A stretch of 64,000 bases of DNA from NCBI RefSeq assembly GCF_001865575.2, contig NZ_CP017561.2, positions 434,001 to 498,000 on the forward strand. Direction: 5' to 3'. How positions within the stretch are numbered: the first letter of the stretch is position 1; the number at the start of each line of letters is the position of its first letter. Under the pieces are notes generated by a model. The model was not told the origin of the DNA. It saw only the letters and a program-made list of their open reading frames with translations, and did no database searches. Positions 55,208-64,000 of the stretch are shown here, one piece after another. The DNA is from Paraburkholderia sprentiae WSM5005. GTDB lineage: Bacteria > Pseudomonadota > Gammaproteobacteria > Burkholderiales > Burkholderiaceae. A program made the position numbers and the translations under genes.

Positions 55208-55383
55208 TCCCCTGCTTCGCGGAGCCGTCATCGCAACCCGTGCCGGCCATGATGCGCGAACGCGCGGCGTCTGCCAATCGTCCGAACGGCCAGGGATGTC
55301 TGGCGGCGCCGGGCAGAACCCGCGCCGCTATAATGAATCTCCACTGATCGACTCGCCGCGTGAAGCGGTGATTTCTGTTGCCT

Positions 55384-56454
55384 ATGCGCTTCGACCTCGA
55401 GCGGCCTTCCCAGAACGCCACGTCGCATCGCGTCGCGGTCTTGCTGATCAATCTCGGCACGCCCGACGCGCCGACGCCGCGTGCGGTCCGCCGCTACCTC
55501 GCGCAGTTCCTGTCCGATCCGCGCGTGGTCGAAATCCCGGCGCTGCTGTGGCAGCTGATTCTGCGTCTGTTGATTCTGCCGTTTCGCGGCCGCAGCTCCG
55601 CGAAAAAGTACGCGGCGGTCTGGATGCCCGAGGGCTCGCCGCTACGTGTCCATACCGAGAAGCAGCTGGAGGGTTTGCACCACCTGCTGCAACTGAACGA
55701 CTACACGGTGCTGGTCGACTACGCGATGCGCTACGGCACCCCCGGCATTCCGGCAATGCTCAATCAACTAAAGCTCGCGGGTGCCGAGCGCGTGTTGCTG
55801 GTGCCGATGTATCCGCAATATTCCGCATCGACCACCGCGACCGCTTTCGACGAAGCATTTTCCGCGCTCAAGCGCATGCGCAATCAGCCGGAAATCCGCA
55901 CGGTGCGCCAGTACGCCGATCACCCGGCATATATCGCGGCGCTCGCCGCGCAGGTGCGTCACTACTGGCATCAGCACGGCCGCCCCGACTTCCCGGCGGG
56001 CGACAAACTCGTGCTCAGTTTCCACGGCGTACCCAAGCGCACCCTCGATCTGGGCGATCCGTACCACGAGCAATGCCAGCAGACCGGTGCGCTGCTGACG
56101 CAGGCGCTCGAGCTGACGCCGGTCGAATGCCGCATCACGTTCCAGTCGCGCTTCGGCAAGGCCGAATGGCTGCAGCCCTACACAGCGCCGACGCTGAAGG
56201 AACTCGGCGCGGCAGGCGTGCGGCGTGCTGACGTGTTTTGCCCGGGTTTCACCGCCGACTGCCTCGAAACGATCGAGGAAATCGGCATGGAAGTGCGCGA
56301 CGAATTTCTGCGGGCGGGTGGCAAGGAGTTTCACCGGATCGCCTGTCTGAACGCGTCGCAGCCGTGGGTTGCCGCGCTCGGCGAAATCGTCGCGCAGCAT
56401 CTGCAGGGTTGGCCGGTGCAGGCGATGCCGGTGCCGCACGCGACAGGAGCTTGA
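55384..56454 (+). CDS. hemH: Ferrochelatase
   Basis: HemH inserts iron into protoporphyrin IX, the last step of heme synthesis. The 356-residue protein has [32 protein letters not shown], the catalytic His in [11 protein letters not shown], and the C-terminal [16 protein letters not shown]. The ATG at 55384 is chosen over an in-frame TTG two codons earlier. A TATAAT element lies at 55329-55334, though no good -35 is found. Its place between hrcA and hslR links heme synthesis with the heat-shock genes, an order seen in other Burkholderiaceae. Confidence 0.96.
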   Translation: MRFDLERPSQNATSHRVAVLLINLGTPDAPTPRAVRRYLAQFLSDPRVVEIPALLWQLILRLLILPFRGRSSAKKYAAVWMPEGSPLRVHTEKQLEGLHHLLQLNDYTVLVDYAMRYGTPGIPAMLNQLKLAGAERVLLVPMYPQYSASTTATAFDEAFSALKRMRNQPEIRTVRQYADHPAYIAALAAQVRHYWHQHGRPDFPAGDKLVLSFHGVPKRTLDLGDPYHEQCQQTGALLTQALELTPVECRITFQSRFGKAEWLQPYTAPTLKELGAAGVRRADVFCPGFTADCLETIEEIGMEVRDEFLRAGGKEFHRIACLNASQPWVAALGEIVAQHLQGWPVQAMPVPHATGA

Positions 56455-56462
56455 ATACGCAG

Positions 56463-56870
56463 ATGAACTACCACATTGCAACCGAACCGGGCTCGAAACT
56501 GCGCATCGACAAATGGCTGTGGGCCGCGCGCTTTTTCAAGACGCGTTCGCTGGCCGCGGAGGCGGTCGAGAAGGGGCGGGTGCGCATCGGCGGCGCGACG
56601 GTGAAGCCGGCGAAGGACGTGCGCGTCGGCGATCTGGTCGACATCGAGATCGAGCGGTATGTGTGGCAGGTGGAGGTGCTGGGCGTCTGCGATGTACGCG
56701 GTCCGGCGAGCGTCGCGCAGACGCTTTATGTGGAAACCGCGCAGAGCAAGGCGAAGCGGCAGGTCGAACAGGAGCGGCGCAAGGTCTATCACGAGCCGGC
56801 CGCCGCACTGCACGGGCGGCCGACCAAACGCGACCGGCGCACTATCGACAGATTTTCAGGTGGGGATTGA
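56463..56870 (+). CDS. hslR: Ribosome-associated heat-shock protein Hsp15 (S4 domain)
   Basis: The 135-residue protein has an S4 RNA-binding domain (KLRIDKWLWAARFFKTRSLAAEAVEKGRVRIGGATVKPAKDVRVGD) and a basic C-terminus ending RPTKRDRRTIDRFSGGD, as in Hsp15. Hsp15 binds 50S subunits that still carry a nascent chain with tRNA after premature dissociation and helps recycle them. The gene begins nine bases after hemH. The ribosome-binding AGGAG is about 13 bases from the ATG, which is long. Its 3' end overlaps a small convergent gene by 29 bases. Confidence 0.93.
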   Translation: MNYHIATEPGSKLRIDKWLWAARFFKTRSLAAEAVEKGRVRIGGATVKPAKDVRVGDLVDIEIERYVWQVEVLGVCDVRGPASVAQTLYVETAQSKAKRQVEQERRKVYHEPAAALHGRPTKRDRRTIDRFSGGD

Positions 56871-57003
56871 AAAACTGCTCCATGGTGGCGTGCACGCCGC
56901 CGTATTCGGTGGTGTGGTCGTTGACTGCACCGGACATGCAGATGGTCGTGGTGCCCGCGATCAGTACCAATGCGACCACCCCGATGGCAAAGGTCAGTTT
57001 CAC
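56842..57003 (-). CDS. Small secreted or membrane protein (53 residues), unrecognised
   Basis: GTG 57003 has GGGAG four bases upstream and opens a 53-codon ORF to TAG at 56842. The peptide has a basic MKLT start and a hydrophobic stretch (FAIGVVALVLIAG) like a signal peptide or anchor. A polar part with two Cys (TTTICMSG and the C-terminal KICR) and MEQFFNPHLKICR follow. The residue pattern and the spaced ribosome-binding site look like a real gene. It overlaps the 3' end of hslR on the opposite strand by 29 bases. I do not recognise a family. Confidence 0.6.
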   Translation of the reverse strand: MKLTFAIGVVALVLIAGTTTICMSGAVNDHTTEYGGVHATMEQFFNPHLKICR

Positions 57004-57228
57004 GGTACTCCCTTGGGAAGGTGGTAGGCCGGGACAGGCTATCGGAAGGACTCTCAGGCGACGGTAAGGCTTACGTCAGATTAGGGTTAACGTGGCGTTG
57101 ACCGGTCCATGATTGGAGAATAGGTCAGTTGCAGGCCGCACTCAATCCCTATCTGATTCCGCCGCGTTAATGCTTGTTACGGCGCATTTCGCCGGCACGT
57201 CGGCGGTGCGAAAAAACCCACGGAGCCG

Positions 57229-57256
57229 CTTGAAACGGCTTTTTCAGGCCCCATCT
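57229..57256 (+). promoter_or_regulatory. Sigma-32 (heat-shock) promoter of grpE
   Basis: CTTGAAA (57229-57235) and CCCCATCT (57249-57256) are separated by 13 bp and match the sigma-32 consensus (CTTGAAA, N11-16, CCCCATnT) at every defined position. It lies in the 372-bp gap 57004-57375 between the small leftward gene and grpE, about 120 bp before the grpE start. The rest of that gap has no recognisable feature apart from a short AGCCG/CGGCT stem that overlaps the -35. Confidence 0.9.
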
Positions 57257-57375
57257 GGGGACAGGTCTGGCGGCTCGGCGCGAAGACGCACGACGCGATT
57301 TAGCAAGCACACATCGCCGCGTGTCGGAACGGCTTTCGCCGCCTTTGGCTTTTACCTTTAACGACTTTCAGCGAC

Positions 57376-57963
57376 ATGGAAAACACGCAAGAGAACCCGA
57401 CGAGCCAGAATCCCACGCCCGCCGACGAAGCCGCGCGCCAGGCCGCCGAGGCCGCCGAGGCCGCCGCTCAACAGCAGGACCCCGGCGCGCCCGCTGAACC
57501 GGCCCAGGGTGCCGACGAGCAGGCGCTGGCCGACGCTCAGGCGAAGATCGCCGAACTGCAGGAAAGCTTCCTGCGCGCGAAGGCCGAAACCGAAAACGTG
57601 CGTCGTCGCGCTCAGGAAGACGTCGCCAAGGCGCACAAGTTTGCGATCGAGAGCTTCGCCGAGCATCTGCTGCCAGTGGTCGACAGTCTCGAGGCGGCCG
57701 TTGCCCACTCATCCGACGACCTGCAGAAGGTCCGCGAAGGCGTCGAGCTCACGCTGCGTCAGTTGAGCGGCGCGCTCGAGAAGGGCCGCGTCGTGGCCAT
57801 CAATCCGGTCGGCGAAAAGTTCGACCCGCATCGCCATCAGGCTATTTCGATGGTGCCGGCCGACCAGGAGCCGAATACCGTCGTCGCGGTGCTGCAAAAG
57901 GGCTTCGTGATCGCGGATCGCGTGCTGCGTCCCGCGCTCGTCACCGTCGCGGCGCCGAAGTAA
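57376..57963 (+). CDS. grpE: Nucleotide exchange factor GrpE
   Basis: GrpE releases ADP from DnaK. The 195-residue protein has a disordered, acidic, Ala/Glu-rich N-terminus (residues 1-45), a long helix ([55 protein letters not shown]) and a C-terminal beta domain ([48 protein letters not shown]). It begins the grpE-dnaK-dnaJ group under a sigma-32 promoter. The ATG at 57376 has little ribosome-binding sequence. Confidence 0.97.
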   Translation: MENTQENPTSQNPTPADEAARQAAEAAEAAAQQQDPGAPAEPAQGADEQALADAQAKIAELQESFLRAKAETENVRRRAQEDVAKAHKFAIESFAEHLLPVVDSLEAAVAHSSDDLQKVREGVELTLRQLSGALEKGRVVAINPVGEKFDPHRHQAISMVPADQEPNTVVAVLQKGFVIADRVLRPALVTVAAPK

Positions 57964-58161
57964 GCACGGCGACGTGCGCTTCGGGCGTGCGCGGCCGAAG
58001 CGTCCGCATCCTCGCTTCGTGTCGCAAAAGATCCCGTCGATTCAGGCACTTGCTGCGGGGCGCGCCGGAGCGCCGCGCAGGCTGACGGAGCGGACTCGGA
58101 CCGAAGAGTCACGAAGCCGTCGCGCGATTGAAAAAATTAAAGACCGCATCGCAAAAGAGGT

Positions 58162-58189
58162 CTTGAAAACGATGTTGCCGCACTTATTT
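58162..58189 (+). promoter_or_regulatory. Possible sigma-32 promoter of dnaK
   Basis: In the 319-bp grpE-dnaK gap, CTTGAAA at 58162-58168 is a perfect -35, with ACTTATTT (58182-58189) as a degenerate -10 after 13 bp. It would give dnaK a second, weaker heat-shock start independent of grpE. An open frame of 72 codons (57974-58192) across the rest of this gap has no family resemblance or start signal and is not called. Confidence 0.6.
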
Positions 58190-58282
58190 TGAGTGCAGGT
58201 ATGAATTGAGAGCGGATCGTCCCGCCGCCAGTTGGGCCAACCGGGCGCTTTCCGCAGCGATCAAAGTCAGGAGATTTACAAA

Positions 58283-60232
58283 ATGGGCAAAATTATCGGC
58301 ATCGACCTCGGCACGACCAACTCGTGCGTGGCGATCATGGAAGGCAATTCGGTCAAGGTCATCGAGAACTCGGAAGGCGCGCGCACCACGCCGTCGATCA
58401 TCGCTTACATGGAAGACAGCGAGATCCTGGTTGGCGCGCCGGCCAAGCGTCAGTCGGTCACGAACCCGAAGAACACGCTGTTCGCGGTCAAGCGCCTGAT
58501 CGGCCGCCGCTTCGAAGAGAAAGAAGTGCAGAAGGACATCGGCCTGATGCCCTACAAGATCATCAAGGCCGACAACGGTGACGCATGGGTCGAAGTGCGC
58601 GACCAGAAACTCGCGCCGCCGCAAATCTCCGCCGAAGTGCTGCGCAAGATGAAGAAGACCGCTGAGGACTACCTCGGCGAGACCGTCACGGAAGCCGTGA
58701 TCACGGTGCCGGCGTACTTCAACGACAGCCAGCGTCAGGCGACCAAGGACGCTGGCCGCATCGCCGGTCTGGAAGTCAAGCGGATCATCAACGAACCGAC
58801 CGCCGCGGCTCTGGCCTTTGGTCTGGACAAGGCTGAAAAGGGCGACCGCAAGATCGCGGTGTACGACCTGGGCGGCGGTACGTTCGACGTGTCGATCATC
58901 GAAATCGCGGATGTCGACGGTGAAATGCAGTTCGAAGTGCTGTCCACGAACGGCGATACGTTCCTTGGCGGGGAAGACTTCGACCAGCGCATCATCGACT
59001 ACATCATCGGCGAGTTCAAGAAGGAGCAGGGCGTCGATCTGTCGAAAGACGTGCTCGCGCTGCAGCGCCTGAAGGAATCGGCTGAAAAGGCCAAGATCGA
59101 GCTGTCGTCGAGCCAGCAGACCGAAATCAACCTGCCGTACATCACGGCGGACGCATCGGGTCCGAAGCACCTGAACCTGAAGATCACGCGCGCCAAGCTG
59201 GAAGCGCTGGTCGAAGACCTGATCGAACGCACCATCGAGCCGTGCCGCGTCGCGATCAAGGACGCGGGCGTGAAGGTCGGCGAAGTCGACGACGTGATCC
59301 TGGTCGGCGGTATGACCCGTATGCCGAAGGTGCAGGAAAAGGTGAAGGAATTCTTCGGCAAGGATCCGCGCCGTGACGTGAACCCGGACGAAGCCGTGGC
59401 CGTTGGTGCCGCGATCCAGGGCCAGGTTCTGTCGGGCGACCGCAAGGACGTTCTGCTGCTCGACGTGACCCCGCTGTCGCTCGGCATCGAAACGCTCGGC
59501 GGCGTGATGACGAAGATGATCAACAAGAACACGACCATCCCGACCAAGCACGCGCAGGTCTACTCGACGGCTGACGACAACCAGAGCGCCGTGACGATCA
59601 AGGTGTTCCAGGGCGAACGCGAAATGGCAGCGGGCAACAAGCTGCTCGGCGAGTTCAACCTCGAAGGCATTCCGCCCGCACCGCGCGGCGTGCCGCAGAT
59701 CGAAGTGAGCTTCGACATCGACGCGAACGGCATTCTGCACGTCGGCGCGAAGGACAAGGCGACCGGCAAGGAAAACCGCATCACGATCAAGGCGAACTCG
59801 GGTCTGTCCGAAGCCGAAATCGAGAAGATGGTGAAGGATGCCGAAGCGAACGCGGAAGAAGATCACAAGCTGCGTGAGCTGGCCGACGCGCGCAACCAGG
59901 GTGACGCGCTCGTCCACAGCACGAAGAAGGCGCTGACCGAGTACGGCGACAAGCTCGAAGCTGGCGAGAAGGACAAGATCGAAGCCGCGTTGAAGGATCT
60001 CGAAGACACGCTGAAGAGCAACTCGAGCGACAAAGCCGCGATCGAAGCGAAGATCGAAGCGGTGGCCACGGCCTCGCAGAAGATGGGCGAGAAGATGTAC
60101 GCCGACATGCAGGCTGCGCAAGGTGCCGAAGCGGCAGCGGGCGCGGCGGGCGGTGCCGGTGCATCGGCGGGCGCGAGCCAGCAGGCCGACGACGTGGTCG
60201 ACGCTGACTTCAAGGAAGTGAAGAAGGATTAA
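58283..60232 (+). CDS. dnaK: Molecular chaperone DnaK (Hsp70)
   Basis: The 649-residue DnaK begins [21 protein letters not shown] and has the ATPase-domain motifs [26 protein letters not shown] and [15 protein letters not shown], the linker [26 protein letters not shown] and a C-terminal lid ending EVKKD. It binds unfolded peptides with DnaJ and GrpE. ATG 58283 has AGGAG upstream (58269-58273). The protein is of normal length. Confidence 0.98.
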   Translation: MGKIIGIDLGTTNSCVAIMEGNSVKVIENSEGARTTPSIIAYMEDSEILVGAPAKRQSVTNPKNTLFAVKRLIGRRFEEKEVQKDIGLMPYKIIKADNGDAWVEVRDQKLAPPQISAEVLRKMKKTAEDYLGETVTEAVITVPAYFNDSQRQATKDAGRIAGLEVKRIINEPTAAALAFGLDKAEKGDRKIAVYDLGGGTFDVSIIEIADVDGEMQFEVLSTNGDTFLGGEDFDQRIIDYIIGEFKKEQGVDLSKDVLALQRLKESAEKAKIELSSSQQTEINLPYITADASGPKHLNLKITRAKLEALVEDLIERTIEPCRVAIKDAGVKVGEVDDVILVGGMTRMPKVQEKVKEFFGKDPRRDVNPDEAVAVGAAIQGQVLSGDRKDVLLLDVTPLSLGIETLGGVMTKMINKNTTIPTKHAQVYSTADDNQSAVTIKVFQGEREMAAGNKLLGEFNLEGIPPAPRGVPQIEVSFDIDANGILHVGAKDKATGKENRITIKANSGLSEAEIEKMVKDAEANAEEDHKLRELADARNQGDALVHSTKKALTEYGDKLEAGEKDKIEAALKDLEDTLKSNSSDKAAIEAKIEAVATASQKMGEKMYADMQAAQGAEAAAGAAGGAGASAGASQQADDVVDADFKEVKKD

Positions 60233-60499
60233 AGCCAGGTCGGCATCCGACCGTAAAGCCGTGCACAGCAATGTGCGCGGCCCGGCTGCACGAAAAGGGA
60301 TCCTTGGGGCGCCCAAAGTGCAAGAGCGGTTTTCGCGCCTGGCGAGCCTTTTGGGGCTCTCCGGGCACGTTCGTTTTATGGAGGGCGTTGTTTTGAACCG
60401 TGCCTTGGCGCGGCGCAGACAGCGGCCGCACGAGTCGTCAGACTCCACAGCATTCACAAGGAGCTACCGCGTCGCTTTGCGCGGCGGCGTTGAACCGAT

Positions 60500-61636
60500 A
60501 TGGCGAAACGGGATTACTACGAGGTTCTGGGCGTCGCAAAGAACTCGAGCGACGACGAAATCAAGAAGGCTTATCGCAAGCTCGCGATGAAGCATCACCC
60601 CGACCGCAATCCGGGCAACAAGGATGCGGAAGAGCATTTCAAGGAGGTGAAGGAAGCCTATGAAATGCTGTCGGATTCGCAAAAGCGCGCCGCATACGAT
60701 CAGTACGGTCACGCGGGCGTCGATCCGAACATGGGTGGGGCGGGCGCGCAAGGTTTCGGCGGCTTTGCCGATGCGTTCGGCGACATCTTTGGCGACATCT
60801 TCGGCCAGGCGGCCGGCGGCGCACGCGGAGGCGGCCGCGCGGGCCCGCAGGTGTATCGTGGCGCCGATCTGCGCTACAGCATGGAAATCACGCTCGAACA
60901 GGCTGCGCACGGCTACGACACGCAAATTCGCGTGCCGAGCTGGGTCTCGTGCGAAGTCTGTCACGGCTCCGGTGCAAAGCCGGGCACCAAGCCGGAAACC
61001 TGCCCGACCTGTAGCGGCTCGGGTTCGGTACGCATGTCGCAGGGTTTCTTCAGCATCCAGCAGACTTGCCCGAAGTGCCACGGCACCGGCACCTACATTC
61101 CCGAGCCGTGCAATCACTGCCACGGCGCGGGCAAGGTGAAGGAAACCAAGACACTCGAAGTGAAGATTCCGGCCGGTATCGACGACGGCATGCGTATCCG
61201 CTCGGCCGGCAACGGCGAGCCGGGCATCAACGGCGGTCCGTCGGGCGATCTGTACGTCGAGATTCATATCAAGCAGCACTCGGTGTTCGAGCGTGACGGC
61301 GACGATCTGCATTGCCAGATGCCGATCCCGTTCACTACCGCGGCGCTCGGCGGCGATATCGAGGTGCCGACGCTCGCTGGTCGCGCGAGCTTCACGGTGC
61401 CGGAAGGCACGCAGTCGGGCAAGACCTTCCGTTTGCGGGGCAAGGGCATCAAGGGGCTGCGTTCGAGCATTGCCGGCGATCTGTACGTGCACGTGCAGGT
61501 CGAAACGCCGGTCAAGCTCACCGAAGCGCAGCGCGATCTGCTCAAGCAGTTCGAAAAGGCGCTGGTGGAAGGCGGTTCGCGGCATAGTCCGCAAAGCAAG
61601 AGCTGGTTCGATCGCGTGAAGAGCTTTTTCGATTGA
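60500..61636 (+). CDS. dnaJ: Chaperone DnaJ (Hsp40)
   Basis: DnaJ stimulates the ATPase of DnaK and delivers substrates. The 378-residue protein has the J-domain with HPD at residues 33-35, a Gly-rich linker (residues about 75-110), four CxxCxGxG zinc repeats ([32 protein letters not shown]) and the C-terminal substrate domain. It starts 267 bp after dnaK; that gap has no clear terminator or promoter, and dnaJ has only a weak ribosome-binding sequence, so readthrough from dnaK is likely. Confidence 0.97.
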   Translation: MAKRDYYEVLGVAKNSSDDEIKKAYRKLAMKHHPDRNPGNKDAEEHFKEVKEAYEMLSDSQKRAAYDQYGHAGVDPNMGGAGAQGFGGFADAFGDIFGDIFGQAAGGARGGGRAGPQVYRGADLRYSMEITLEQAAHGYDTQIRVPSWVSCEVCHGSGAKPGTKPETCPTCSGSGSVRMSQGFFSIQQTCPKCHGTGTYIPEPCNHCHGAGKVKETKTLEVKIPAGIDDGMRIRSAGNGEPGINGGPSGDLYVEIHIKQHSVFERDGDDLHCQMPIPFTTAALGGDIEVPTLAGRASFTVPEGTQSGKTFRLRGKGIKGLRSSIAGDLYVHVQVETPVKLTEAQRDLLKQFEKALVEGGSRHSPQSKSWFDRVKSFFD

Positions 61637-61654
61637 TTTGATTTGGCGGTCAGC

Positions 61655-63541
61655 ATGACGGCGGACAGGCGCAGCGCGGTCTTCGCGCTGCTCGACGATT
61701 GCGGTGCAACGGCGGCGCGTCCGTCGAGCCGCTTGTACACGGGTTTCGTGCGCGAGCGGGTCTGCACCGAGGCGGCGCAGCTCGAAGCGGTGTGCGACAG
61801 CGTCGCGGCGGATACCCGCAACGGTTTGCACGCCGTCGTGCTCGCCGACTATGAATTTGGCCGTGCGTTGATGGGTCTCGACGCGCGTCGGTCTTCTGAA
61901 ACGCAGCATGGCAATGCCACGCTGCGTTTTTTATTGTTCGAACGCTGCGCGAAGCTTTCGCGCGACGAGGTCGACGGGTGGCTGATGACGCGCGACAACG
62001 ACGCGCTGGAGCCCTCGGTCGCGGGCACCGCGAACGTGCGCGAGAGCGTCGATCGTGCGCAGTTCGACGCGGCGATCGACGCGATTCACGCCGCCCTGTG
62101 CGCGGGCGACTCCTATCAGGTCAACTACACGTACCGGCTCGGCTTCGACGTGTTCGGCTCGCCGCTCGCGTTCTATCGGCGCTTGCGCGCGCGCCAGCCG
62201 GTGCCGTTCGGCGCGCTGATCGCGTTGCCGGACGATGCGTGGGTGCTGTCGTGTTCGCCCGAACTGTTCGTCGAAAAGCACGGCGCGACGTTGCGTGCGC
62301 GGCCAATGAAGGGCACCGCGCCGCGCTCGTGTGATGCTGCCACCGACCGGGGTAACGCCGAGTTCCTCGCCAACGATCCGAAAAACCGCGCCGAGAACGT
62401 GATGATTGTCGATCTGTTGCGCAACGATCTGTCGCGGGTCGCGCGGATAGGGTCGGTCAACGTGCCGGCGCTGTTTTCGGTCGAGCCGTATGCTTCGGTG
62501 TGGCAAATGACCTCGACGGTGGAGGCGACGTTGCTCGGCGGCACCTCGTTCGCGACGATCCTGCGCGCGCTGTTTCCCTGCGGCTCGATTACCGGTGCGC
62601 CGAAGCATCGCACGATGCAGTTGATCGACGAACTGGAAAGCACGCCGCGCGGGCTTTATACCGGCGCGATCGGCTGGCTCGATGCGCCTGGCGCTGATCA
62701 CGATTGCGGCGACTTCTGCATGTCGGTCGCGATCCGCACGCTGACGTTGACCGCGTCGCCGGCGCCAGACGGTGGCACCGACGGTCTGCGCGGCAGCATG
62801 GGCATCGGCGCGGGCATCGTGCTCGACAGCGTGGCCGCCGACGAGCACGAGGAGTGTCGATTGAAAGGACGGTTTCTGACGGGGGCCGAGCCGGGCTTCG
62901 ATCTGTTCGAAACGATGTACGCGACGCGGGAAGACGGCGTGCGGCATCTCGAGCGGCATCTGCGGCGCTTGGCGTCGAGCGCCGCGACGCTTGGTTTCGA
63001 GTTCGACGAGAGGCGCGTACATGACGAAATTTCAGCGCAGTGCGTGAGGCTGCAGGCGCAGACGCCGCATCGTGTGCGTGTTGCTTTGAGCAAGCACGGC
63101 GCGACGCAGATCACAGCGGCGGTACTTGCGCCGTTAGCGGATGCGATCGTTGGCGTTCTGCTCGGCTCCGAAGCGCGGTTCGCGCCGACCCGCGCCGCCG
63201 ATCCGCTGCTGCGCCACAAGACCACGCGCCGTGCCGACTACGACCGCGGCTGGCGCGAAGCCGAGGCGAAGGGCGCCTTCGACACGCTGTTCTTCAACGA
63301 ACGCGGCGAGCTGACCGAAGGCGGTAGATCGAACGTGTTCGTGAAGCTCGCGGGACAGTGGTGGACCCCCCCGCTCGCGTCAGGCGTGTTGCCGGGTGTA
63401 ATGCGAAGCGTGTTGCTCGACGACGGGTCGGGCCTGCGGGCAGGTGAAAAAGTGCTAACGCAGGCCGATGTGCTGAACGCCGAAGCGCTGCTCGTGTGCA
63501 ACGCATTGCGCGGCGCGCTGCCGGCACGGGTTGTGGGTTAG
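61655..63541 (+). CDS. pabB: Fused aminodeoxychorismate synthase I and 4-amino-4-deoxychorismate lyase (PabB-PabC)
   Basis: The 628-residue protein joins two consecutive folate-pathway enzymes. The N-terminal part (to about residue 405) is chorismate-binding, with ARPMKGTAPRSCDAATDRGN containing the catalytic Lys of PabB-type enzymes, DLLRNDLSRVARIGSV, and FPCGSITGAPKHRTM. After a short linker (GRFLTGAEPGFDLFETMYATREDG) is a class IV PLP lyase domain (LRHKTTRRADYDRGWREAEAKGAFDTLFFNERGELTEGGRSNVFV). The product is 4-aminobenzoate. The ATG 61655 lies 18 bp after dnaJ. Confidence 0.93.
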   Translation: MTADRRSAVFALLDDCGATAARPSSRLYTGFVRERVCTEAAQLEAVCDSVAADTRNGLHAVVLADYEFGRALMGLDARRSSETQHGNATLRFLLFERCAKLSRDEVDGWLMTRDNDALEPSVAGTANVRESVDRAQFDAAIDAIHAALCAGDSYQVNYTYRLGFDVFGSPLAFYRRLRARQPVPFGALIALPDDAWVLSCSPELFVEKHGATLRARPMKGTAPRSCDAATDRGNAEFLANDPKNRAENVMIVDLLRNDLSRVARIGSVNVPALFSVEPYASVWQMTSTVEATLLGGTSFATILRALFPCGSITGAPKHRTMQLIDELESTPRGLYTGAIGWLDAPGADHDCGDFCMSVAIRTLTLTASPAPDGGTDGLRGSMGIGAGIVLDSVAADEHEECRLKGRFLTGAEPGFDLFETMYATREDGVRHLERHLRRLASSAATLGFEFDERRVHDEISAQCVRLQAQTPHRVRVALSKHGATQITAAVLAPLADAIVGVLLGSEARFAPTRAADPLLRHKTTRRADYDRGWREAEAKGAFDTLFFNERGELTEGGRSNVFVKLAGQWWTPPLASGVLPGVMRSVLLDDGSGLRAGEKVLTQADVLNAEALLVCNALRGALPARVVG

Positions 63542-63589
63542 CGCACTGAAACATACCGGTATGCCGCGCGCTCGCGCGGCAAAGAAGCA

Positions 63590-64000
63590 TCAGAACGTGT
63601 GCTCGGCGCCGGGAAACGTCCCGTCCTTCACCGCCTGCACATACGCCTCGACGGCCGCCTGAATGTTCGGCTGTCCCTGCATGAAATCCTTCACGAAGCG
63701 CGGCCGCTTGCCAGGGAAAATCCCGAGCATGTCGTGCAGCACGAGCACCTGACCCGAGCAATCGAGGCCCGCGCCGATCCCGATCGTCGGAATGCGCAAC
63801 TGCTGCGTGACCTCGCGCGCAAGTTGCGACGGGATGGCTTCCATCACGATCAATTGCGCGCCGGCTTGCTGCACAGCAAGCGAATCGCGCAGCAGCTGGC
63901 TCGCGCCCGCTTCGGTCTTGCCTTGCACCTTGAAGCCGCCGAACGCATGCACCGACTGCGGCGTGAGACCCACGTGCGCGCACACCGGGATCGAGCGCTC
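63590..64000 (-). CDS. panB: 3-methyl-2-oxobutanoate hydroxymethyltransferase (3' part only)
   Basis: Only the last 136 residues are inside the window; the gene starts beyond the right edge. The visible part begins [33 protein letters not shown] and has [59 protein letters not shown], the conserved end of PanB. PanB makes ketopantoate for pantothenate and coenzyme A. It is convergent with the pab fusion; 48 bp separate their stop codons. Confidence 0.96.
   Translation of the reverse strand, partial: ERSIPVCAHVGLTPQSVHAFGGFKVQGKTEAGASQLLRDSLAVQQAGAQLIVMEAIPSQLAREVTQQLRIPTIGIGAGLDCSGQVLVLHDMLGIFPGKRPRFVKDFMQGQPNIQAAVEAYVQAVKDGTFPGAEHTF

Noticed and set aside
57974-58192. 72-codon frame in the grpE-dnaK gap
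   Set aside because: It has no ribosome-binding site, is Arg-rich, and overlaps the likely dnaK promoter.
54000-58283. CIRCE operator for HrcA near hrcA, grpE or dnaK
   Set aside because: No TTAGCACTC / GAGTGCTAA inverted repeat was found in these leaders.
58184-60457. 757-codon minus-strand frame opposite dnaK
   Set aside because: Long antisense frames opposite dnaK are a known annotation artefact, and no start signal or homology is present.
60261-60590. 109-codon frame between dnaK and dnaJ
   Set aside because: It runs into dnaJ in another frame and lacks family resemblance or a start signal.

Overview
The window is a GC-rich chromosomal segment whose genes match the Burkholderia/Paraburkholderia group (Betaproteobacteria, Burkholderiaceae). 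The evidence is the protein sequences themselves, a split pntAA/pntAB/pntB transhydrogenase, the queA-tgt-yajC-secD-secF block, recG next to oxyR, and the hrcA-hemH-hslR-grpE-dnaK-dnaJ order. There is no insertion sequence, prophage, CRISPR array, tRNA or rRNA. It is core chromosome with one small toxin-antitoxin pair.

Layout, left to right. 1-14 kb: start of glyQ (cut by the window edge), a membrane-anchored glutamate-synthase-like flavoprotein, mnmA with nudJ, the pnt transhydrogenase operon, a WYL regulator, a VOC protein, an RlmL-type rRNA methyltransferase, and a pqiA-pqiA-pqiB-pqiC operon for lipid traffic between the membranes. 14-24 kb: cytochrome b561 with two YceI proteins, an MHS-type transporter, and the protein-export and queuosine genes. 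24-31 kb: recG, then an oxidative-stress island (oxyR, a monofunctional catalase flanked by two very small ORFs, dps), then ubiA. 31-39 kb: a leftward group of a D-lactate-dehydrogenase-like flavoprotein, glycolate oxidase subunits GlcD, GlcE and GlcF, a PLP-homeostasis protein and proC, with a cob(I)alamin adenosyltransferase diverging. 39-48 kb: a HigBA-like pair, aroG, tldD, a Nit-type amidase and the large AsmA/TamB-like YhdP. 48-64 kb: glnE, recN, nadK, then the heat-shock and heme cluster, a pabB-pabC fusion and the end of panB.

The most notable signal is upstream of aroG (DAHP synthase). A 22-codon ORF at 41192-41124 on the minus strand carries eight aromatic codons in a row (FYFYFFWY). 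It is followed by segments that can form mutually exclusive hairpins, the last ending in nine U. This is the complete architecture of a ribosome-mediated transcription attenuator that would sense Phe, Tyr and Trp together at the entry step of the shikimate pathway. A second candidate RNA switch is a pair of 32-nt palindromes plus a Shine-Dalgarno-sequestering hairpin just upstream of the GTG-initiated flavoprotein gene at 38184. Other regulatory signals are OxyR-type dyads before oxyR and katA, sigma-32 type promoters before grpE and (weaker) dnaK, and a promoter before the toxin-antitoxin pair.

Small genes that an annotation pipeline would probably miss are at 27452-27571, 29139-29300, 41124-41192 and 56842-57003. 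All functional calls rest on reading the sequence and on knowledge of the families; no database search was run.
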